Positions 59,244 to 64,000 of a stretch of DNA of 64,000 nt are shown one piece after another. Origin of the DNA: an uncultured Spirochaetia bacterium (lineage in GTDB: Bacteria > Spirochaetota > Spirochaetia > CAKZLE01); contig CAKZLE010000004.1 of NCBI GenBank assembly GCA_937125225.1, positions 109,385 through 173,384 of the forward strand, read 5' to 3'. The first letter of the stretch is position 1, and each line of letters starts with the position of its first letter. Both the position numbers and the translations under genes were made by a program. The notes beneath the pieces were generated by a model that saw nothing but the letters and a program-made list of their open reading frames with translations, was not told the DNA's origin and did no database searches.

Positions 59244-60302
59244 ATGATAGAAAAAAGAAAGATGGTAAAACGGAAAGTACGGCAAAGAAGAGTCTCTTCT
59301 GTTGATGTAGCAAAAGAGGCTGGGGTCTCACAGGCAACAGTATCTCGTGTATTCAATCAGAAGAAGGGGACCAATGTCTCCGAAGATACCGTTGAGAAGA
59401 TCATGGCTGCAGCTAATAAGCTCAACTACCGTCCCAGTGTCATTGCGCGATCTCTACAGGAGAACACTACCAATATCATCGGGATCATAAACCGTCGGTT
59501 CGACAGCTCCTTTCATATGATCTCTTTAGACCTCTTCTCTCGCGAGTTACAGAAACAGGGATATACCACACTACTACTCAATCTGCCATCAGATGGTTCG
59601 ATGGACTCAACACTCCATAAGGCACTAGAGTACCAGGTAGATGGAATCATCCTCACCTCTGCAAAATTGACCTCTAGTCTTGCCTCTGAGTGTCAGAACT
59701 ATGATACCCCAGTAGTACAGTTCAATCGTTACTCTCTCTATCAGGAGGTAGACTCCGTCTGTCTCGATAACTATAAGGCTGGTATGGATGTTGGTAATTA
59801 TCTACTCGAGACCAATCATAAGAGAATCGGCTATGTGTCTGGGATTGCAGGCTCCTCTACAAGTGTAGATAGGAAGAAAGGCTTAGAAGATAGTATCGGT
59901 AGGGAAGGACTGGCTCTTACTTGTGAATATATCGGGATACTCACCCATGAATCAGGATGTAAGGCGGCAGACTCATTCTTTTCTCATGTGGACCGGGAAA
60001 AGTGGCCAGATGCAGTCTTCTGTGTTACAGATGATGTAGCAGCAGGTTTCATCGATCAGGCAAGATCCGTCTATGGAGTGAATATACCCGAAGATGTATC
60101 AGTTGTCGGATTTGATGATGCTCCAATAGCCAAATGGCCCCAGTACCAACTCTCTACGATCTCACAACCGATCGAAGTCATGGTAATGGAGACTATAGAT
60201 ATCCTCATGGATCTCATCAGATATGAGAAATCTGGTGTCATGAAGAAGATGATCCCTGGAGCTTTCGTAGCAAGAAAGACTGTCAAAGATAGAAATAAAT
60301 AA
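59244..60302 (+). CDS. LacI-family transcriptional regulator
   Basis: 352 residues. The DNA-binding part, after a basic extension of about 18 residues, is 'VSSVDVAKEAGVSQATVSRV' plus the hinge helix 'PSVIARSLQENTTN'. The effector domain has 'VDGIILTSAKL', 'NHKRIGYVSGIAG', 'AVFCVTDDVAAGFIDQA' and 'VSVVGFDDAPIAKWPQYQLS'. Palindromes TGTATACGTATACA or one-base variants occur at 53840, 53950, 55919, 60354 and 62586, around the genes it sits among, so it is the obvious local regulator. No copy lies directly before its own gene, suggesting that it is expressed with the kinase operon. The start codon is uncertain because no strong ribosome site is present. Confidence 0.93.
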   Translation: MIEKRKMVKRKVRQRRVSSVDVAKEAGVSQATVSRVFNQKKGTNVSEDTVEKIMAAANKLNYRPSVIARSLQENTTNIIGIINRRFDSSFHMISLDLFSRELQKQGYTTLLLNLPSDGSMDSTLHKALEYQVDGIILTSAKLTSSLASECQNYDTPVVQFNRYSLYQEVDSVCLDNYKAGMDVGNYLLETNHKRIGYVSGIAGSSTSVDRKKGLEDSIGREGLALTCEYIGILTHESGCKAADSFFSHVDREKWPDAVFCVTDDVAAGFIDQARSVYGVNIPEDVSVVGFDDAPIAKWPQYQLSTISQPIEVMVMETIDILMDLIRYEKSGVMKKMIPGAFVARKTVKDRNK

Positions 60303-60353
60303 AACAAAAGTTCAGCTCAAGAAAAAGTAGAAGAGATTTATAAAAAACATAAA

Positions 60354-60367
60354 TGTATACGTATACA
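60354..60367 (+). promoter_or_regulatory. LacI-family operator before the transaldolase-like gene
   Basis: A perfect TGTATACGTATACA in the 268-base gap between the regulator gene and the transaldolase-like gene, about 200 bases before the latter's start. The rest of the gap shows nothing recognisable. Confidence 0.72.
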
Positions 60368-60570
60368 TATGCGAAGAAGTATGGTATAAAGAATAATGTG
60401 ATTAAGAGAAGTGCAGTGTATACCACACTAATGAATCACGAAAAGATTGGCCACGTACTCATAGATCATGGGAAACAGGTTTGATCGATTCATAAGAGAG
60501 CATATGTTGCGGTTGAATCTTGATGAATTGATATCATAACCCCTGAATAAAGCGTATAGAGGAGTAGAGA

Positions 60571-61617
60571 ATGAAAAAGAGTTATTTCCACCGAGTCACT
60601 GAACAGACACCTACAAGGTTCTGGATCAATAATGTAACAAGAGAAGAGGCTGATGTTGCCTTAGAAGCAGGAGCCGTAGGCTGTACTCAGAACCCATCTT
60701 ATGTCTATAAGATGTTAGTTCATGATAAAGAGAAAGGCTATGCTTATGATAGACTTGATGCGATCCTGGCAGAGGAATCTGATGATGAGATGGTGCAGGA
60801 GATTCTTCAGCAGCAACTCGTTGGTGAGGTAGCAAAACATTTCTTACCCCTCTATGAGGCAACCAAAGGTAGACTCGGGTATGTTAGTGTGCAGGGAAAT
60901 CCTTTCAGAGAAGATGTAGAGAACATCGTCAGAAATGCAAGATTCAACCGAAAGGCCGGTGTGAATATCATGGCTAAGGTTCCTGTGACTGAAGATGGTC
61001 TTAAAGCGATTGAGATCCTTATTGCAGAAGGTGTACCTATCAATGCAACAGAGGTTATGGGTGTACGTCAGGCAATGGATGTCTGTGATGTCTATGATAA
61101 GGTAGCATCGAAGATGGACAATCCTCCTGTAGTACTGTTTTCCCATATCACCGGAATCTATGATGAGTACCTTCAGGGATATGTCAAAGACAAAGGAATC
61201 GAGATCTGTGAAGATACGATGTGGCAGGCTGGAATGGTCATTGCCAAGAAAGTCTACAAACTGACCAAAGAGAGAAACAGCAAAGTAGGTTTCATCGGTG
61301 GTGGAGCACGAGGGCTGCAGCACTTTACTGAGATGGTAGGTGCAGACTGTAATATCACCATCAACTGGAAGGGAACTGCAGATAAGCTTATCGAACAGGA
61401 TGGTCCTGTTATCGATAGATTCCACTCTCCAGTTTCAGAGAGTGTACTTGATGAACTGCTTGAGAAGGTTGTTGAATTCAAAAGAGGTTGGGAGATCAAT
61501 GGTCTTGAAGCTTCAGAGTATGAAGAGTTCGGCCCAGTCGTCTTGTTCAGGGTATCTTTTGAGAAGAACTGGGGACAGGCTAGAGAGTTGATCAAAGCAA
61601 GAAGAGCAGCATTGTAA
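60571..61617 (+). CDS. Transaldolase-family protein
   Basis: 348 residues. Transaldolase blocks are 'RFWINNVTREEADVALEAGA', 'GCTQNPSYVYKML' (usual 'TTNPS'), 'GYVSVQGNPFREDVENIVRN' (usual 'VSxEV.P') and the Schiff-base Lys136 in 'VNIMAKVPVTEDGLKAIEIL', followed by 'GVPINATEVMGVRQAMD' (usual 'INVTLIFS'). The departures show a divergent subgroup, neither TalB nor TalC, which may act on another sugar phosphate. It follows a LacI operator and has AGAGGAGTAGAGA before the ATG. It probably completes conversion of the imported sugar to glycolytic intermediates. Confidence 0.85.
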   Translation: MKKSYFHRVTEQTPTRFWINNVTREEADVALEAGAVGCTQNPSYVYKMLVHDKEKGYAYDRLDAILAEESDDEMVQEILQQQLVGEVAKHFLPLYEATKGRLGYVSVQGNPFREDVENIVRNARFNRKAGVNIMAKVPVTEDGLKAIEILIAEGVPINATEVMGVRQAMDVCDVYDKVASKMDNPPVVLFSHITGIYDEYLQGYVKDKGIEICEDTMWQAGMVIAKKVYKLTKERNSKVGFIGGGARGLQHFTEMVGADCNITINWKGTADKLIEQDGPVIDRFHSPVSESVLDELLEKVVEFKRGWEINGLEASEYEEFGPVVLFRVSFEKNWGQARELIKARRAAL

Positions 61618-61631
61618 TTAGAGAGGTTGTA

Positions 61632-61661
61632 CCTGCTGTTCTGGTGAAACAGTTCAGCAGG
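61632..61661 (+). other. Intercistronic hairpin
   Basis: CCTGCTG and CAGCAGG pair with an inner CTG/CAG helix, forming a 30-base hairpin without a T-run between the transaldolase-like and SMP-30 genes. The AGGA of its 3' arm may act as part of the next gene's ribosome site, so the structure could tune translation. Confidence 0.45.
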
Positions 61662-61672
61662 AATATGAGAAT

Positions 61673-62557
61673 ATGAAAAGAACGTTATCAGTGATCGAGA
61701 TGGATATGATCCATCCCGACTGTTATAAGATCATCAGCAAAGAGCCTACACTCGAACTACTCGAGACCGGTTTCAGATTCATAGAGGGTCCTGTCTGGAT
61801 AGAAGAGGAGCAAAAACTCATCTTCAGCGATATTCCGGGGAACGCTCTCTATGCTTGGACTGAAGCTGAGGGCATCTCCATGTTGAGACCTAATAGCTAT
61901 CTGGCAAATGGGAACACACTTGATCCTTATGGCAATCTGATCAGCTGTGAACATGGTACGAGCAGGGTCACTGTAACGGACCTGAAGACTGGTCGTTATT
62001 CAGTCCTTGCTGACTCCTATGAGGGAAAGGCGCTCAACAGTCCTAATGATGTTATCGCAAAATCTGATGGCTCTATCTATTTTACCGATCCGATACCCGG
62101 GAGACAACCAAGAGTCGGGATCCCGAGATCCCCTGAGTTGTCTTTCAGAGGGATCTATAAATACGATGATAAGGCTGCCTTTCTCTATCTTTTGGATGAT
62201 ACCTTTACAACCCCGAATGGATTGTGTTTCTCAGATGATGAATCAGAACTCTATGTGAACGATTCAGCAAATGGCAATATCATGGTCTTCGATGTTGACT
62301 CAAAAGGTATGCTTGAGAATAGAAGACTTTGGGGATGTGTGACAGGGGATGGTCCTGGTTGCGCCGATGGTATGAAATACCATCCGACCCACCACATATT
62401 CTGTACGGGTCCTGGTGGTATCTATCTGTTGAATCAAGAGGGCAAGGTCCTCTGTAGGCTGAAGATGCCTGAGGTCGCAGCGAACATGACATTCACCAAA
62501 GATTTTTCAACATTATATGTGACAGCTACATCTTCAGTGTATCGGATAACGCTGTAG
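61673..62557 (+). CDS. SMP-30/gluconolactonase-family lactonase
   Basis: 294 residues, a six-bladed propeller. Metal-ligand motifs are 'FRFIEGPVWIEEEQKLIFSD' (Glu), 'LNSPNDVIAKSDGSIYFTDP' (Asn) and 'NGLCFSDDESELYVNDSANG' (Asp), plus 'CADGMKYHPTHHIFCTGPGG'. Family enzymes open sugar lactones (glucono-, rhamnono-, galactono-) to the acid. Within a TRAP/dehydrogenase regulon this points to an oxidative sugar or sugar-acid branch. The ribosome site is weak and falls in the preceding hairpin. Confidence 0.9.
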   Translation: MKRTLSVIEMDMIHPDCYKIISKEPTLELLETGFRFIEGPVWIEEEQKLIFSDIPGNALYAWTEAEGISMLRPNSYLANGNTLDPYGNLISCEHGTSRVTVTDLKTGRYSVLADSYEGKALNSPNDVIAKSDGSIYFTDPIPGRQPRVGIPRSPELSFRGIYKYDDKAAFLYLLDDTFTTPNGLCFSDDESELYVNDSANGNIMVFDVDSKGMLENRRLWGCVTGDGPGCADGMKYHPTHHIFCTGPGGIYLLNQEGKVLCRLKMPEVAANMTFTKDFSTLYVTATSSVYRITL

Positions 62558-62585
62558 GTAGAAGAGATTTTTATTTTAAACAGAT

Positions 62586-62599
62586 TGTATACGTATACA
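62586..62599 (+). promoter_or_regulatory. LacI-family operator before the Ldh_2 gene
   Basis: A perfect TGTATACGTATACA, 15 bases before the start codon and just ahead of GGAGG. Bound here, the regulator would block initiation or early elongation. Confidence 0.74.
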
Positions 62600-62614
62600 A
62601 TCCCGGAGGAACTT

Positions 62615-63685
62615 ATGTCTGATAAAGAAAGAATGATTAAGCCGGAAGCCCTTGAAGCATACTTAGCAGTACTCTTCGAGAAGGCTGGTATGAATAAGGG
62701 TGATGCACTTTTCAGTGCTGAGTGTATGGTAAAGACCAATCTCTGGGGTGTCGATTCCCACGGAGTCTTGAGGATGCCGATCTACCTGCAGAGAGTCCTC
62801 GCAAAAGTTATCAATCCAGAACCTCAGATCACACCGGTCACAGAGATGGATGGCCCTATGGCTCTTCTCGATGGTGATGCCGGAATGGGATATGTTGTGG
62901 GAAAAGCTGGAATGGAACTTGCTATTGAGAAGGCGAAGAAGTTCGGTATTGGTATGGTACTTGCAAGAAATTCAAATCACTATGGTGCAGCTGCACTCTA
63001 CGCACGACAGGCTGTTGATGCCGGTATGATCGGTATCGCTACAACGAATGTCATCCCAAATATCGGGATGAAGGGAAATGCAAAACCATCAACGGGTAAC
63101 AATCCGATTGCTATGGCAGCACCGCTAGAGGGAGACTTCCCCTTCGTTCTTGATATCTCACTTTCTGCTGTTGCAGGGGGTAAACTCCTTCTCGCACAGA
63201 AAAAGGGAGAGAAGATTCCAAAGGACTGGGCAGTGACGAAAGAGGGGAAAGAGACAGATGATCCTTTTGCAGGATTTGCAGGGTTTTTACTACCTGTAGG
63301 ACTACATAAAGGATTTGGACTCTCCTTGTTCGTTGATCTTATCACCGGTGTACTGAGTGGTGGACCTTATCTTCATGGACTTAAGAGTATGTATAAGCAT
63401 GCTGATGATCCCTCTTTGACCTCACACCTGTTTATCGTGATCAACCCTGAGGTATTCCTCTCAAAAGAGGCTTATATGGAGAAGGTCACTGATTGGGCTG
63501 CAATGGTACATGCAACAGAGATGGTAGATCCTGACTCAAAACAGGTCATCCCTGGAGAGATAGAATATATGAAAGAACAGGATCGAAGAGCTCATGGTAT
63601 CCCGGTCCCTTCAGAGTTGATCAAGGATCTCGCAGCCTATAGTGAACAACTCGGGGTAGAGATGCCCAAAGAACTCTGTGATTGA
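62615..63685 (+). CDS. Malate/L-lactate dehydrogenase-family (Ldh_2) oxidoreductase
   Basis: 356 residues from the ATG at 62615, where GGAGGAACTT precedes it; the frame's upstream extension runs through the operator. Ldh_2 landmarks are 'LWGVDSHGVLRMPIYLQRVL' with the catalytic His, 'GNNPIAMAAPLEGDFPFVLD' and 'VGLHKGFGLSLFVDLITGVL'. This family (YiaK, AllD, MdH types) reduces 2-oxo acids or imino acids with NAD(P)H in an unusual non-Rossmann fold. YiaK, the 2,3-diketo-L-gulonate reductase, is likewise encoded with a TRAP transporter and an FGGY kinase in E. coli, a useful parallel, though the substrate here is unproven. Confidence 0.92.
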   Translation: MSDKERMIKPEALEAYLAVLFEKAGMNKGDALFSAECMVKTNLWGVDSHGVLRMPIYLQRVLAKVINPEPQITPVTEMDGPMALLDGDAGMGYVVGKAGMELAIEKAKKFGIGMVLARNSNHYGAAALYARQAVDAGMIGIATTNVIPNIGMKGNAKPSTGNNPIAMAAPLEGDFPFVLDISLSAVAGGKLLLAQKKGEKIPKDWAVTKEGKETDDPFAGFAGFLLPVGLHKGFGLSLFVDLITGVLSGGPYLHGLKSMYKHADDPSLTSHLFIVINPEVFLSKEAYMEKVTDWAAMVHATEMVDPDSKQVIPGEIEYMKEQDRRAHGIPVPSELIKDLAAYSEQLGVEMPKELCD

Positions 63686-63740
63686 TAAGCTTGAAGCTTA
63701 TAAAAGATATTTCAAATTATACATTTTAGGAGAAAGATAG

Positions 63741-64000
63741 ATGAAAAAACAGACAACATTCAAATTGAACAAAAGAGATTCAGTATGGTTTCAGGAAAAC
63801 AGTGCTCATGTGAATGCAGCATATGCAAAAGAGGTTTGTGACGTAGCGATCCTTCCTATCGGAGCAATCGAACAGCACGGAGCTCATTGTCCTACAGGAA
63901 TGGACACCTACAATGCGATCGGGATCGCAGAGAAGGTCGGTGCAGCAACAGGTGCTATGGTTCTTCCTTGTCCTATGTATGGTTCACACCCTCACCACCA
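63741..64000 (+). CDS. Creatininase-family amidohydrolase (3' partial)
   Basis: The window ends after 86 codons. AGGAGAAAGATAG precedes the ATG. The visible part holds the family's metal site 'ILPIGAIEQHGAHCPTGMDT' (Glu, His, Asp ligands; usual 'P.GS.EQHGPHLP..TD') and 'AMVLPCPMYGSHPHH', the family's 'P.i.yG.s..H' block. Members hydrolyse creatinine or formamide-type amides, or act in carbohydrate and cofactor pathways where the substrate is unclear. It lies 55 bases after the Ldh_2 gene and probably belongs to the same transcript. Confidence 0.88.
   Translation, partial: MKKQTTFKLNKRDSVWFQENSAHVNAAYAKEVCDVAILPIGAIEQHGAHCPTGMDTYNAIGIAEKVGAATGAMVLPCPMYGSHPHH

Noticed and set aside
1..64000. 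CRISPR arrays, tRNA/rRNA genes, insertion sequences, prophage or replication-origin signals.
   Set aside because: No regularly spaced repeats, cloverleaf-like segments, transposase or integrase frames, or DnaA-box clusters were recognised on either strand.

Overview
The window looks like a moderate-GC (roughly 44-45%), Gram-negative, fermentative bacterium. The best fit is a free-living member of the Spirochaetota. That placement is inference: there is no rRNA or other marker gene. It rests on outer-membrane barrels and LolA-like periplasmic proteins next to Firmicutes-style sugar control (LytS/YesM three-component sensing, an AraR-like GntR/LacI fusion), Bcd/Etf-type acyl-CoA chemistry and TRAP/ABC sugar uptake. 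No tRNA, rRNA, CRISPR array, insertion sequence or phage gene was seen.

Layout. (1) 1-7142: a sugar-sensing triad (AraC-type regulator, YesM-like kinase, membrane-anchored sugar-binding protein), then an Mgl/Rbs-type ABC importer with a terminator. (2) 7206-7667: a decayed DUF2284 gene. (3) 7777-14616: a sugar or sugar-alcohol catabolic regulon: aldo/keto reductase, GntR-LacI regulator, FGGY kinase, zinc dehydrogenase, GatZ/KbaZ-like protein and FucU-like mutarotase. Two identical 20-bp operators each contain the promoter -10 box. (4) 14630-23162: a complete Wsp-like chemosensory operon (two CheW, MCP, CheB, CheR-TPR, CheA-REC) ending in a REC-GGDEF diguanylate cyclase. (5) 23438-24142: a lone AraD-like epimerase. 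(6) 24187-29407: TetR, RND/MMPL exporter, LolA-like protein and barrel protein. (7) 29699-35136: CoA-transferase, nitroreductase, acyl-CoA dehydrogenase and EtfBA. (8) 35386-41000: MarR, PIN-like protein, hemolysin III, NifX-like protein with FAD/NAD reductase, and a glycosyltransferase. (9) 41178-48900: LolD/MacB-type ATPase, two FtsX-type permeases, LolA-like protein, barrel protein and a two-component system. (10) 48966-50756: a DUF3089 lipoprotein and a beta-carbonic anhydrase. (11) 50824-53755: an AT-rich pair, MazG-like pyrophosphohydrolase and a large helicase with a nuclease-like N-terminus. (12) 53840-64000: a LacI-controlled sugar or sugar-acid regulon (TRAP importer, class II aldolase, rhamnulokinase-like kinase, transaldolase-like protein, SMP-30 lactonase, Ldh_2 oxidoreductase, creatininase-family protein) marked by repeated TGTATACGTATACA operators.

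The signals most worth following are these. Regions 6 and 9 are parallel envelope-export modules: different pumps, but the same LolA-like plus barrel tail. In region 9 an acidic Leu-Phe-Gly motif occurs both in a permease extracytoplasmic loop and in the mature N-terminus of the barrel protein. The Wsp-like operon, the operator/promoter fusions, the LacI regulon and the AT-rich MazG/helicase pair follow.
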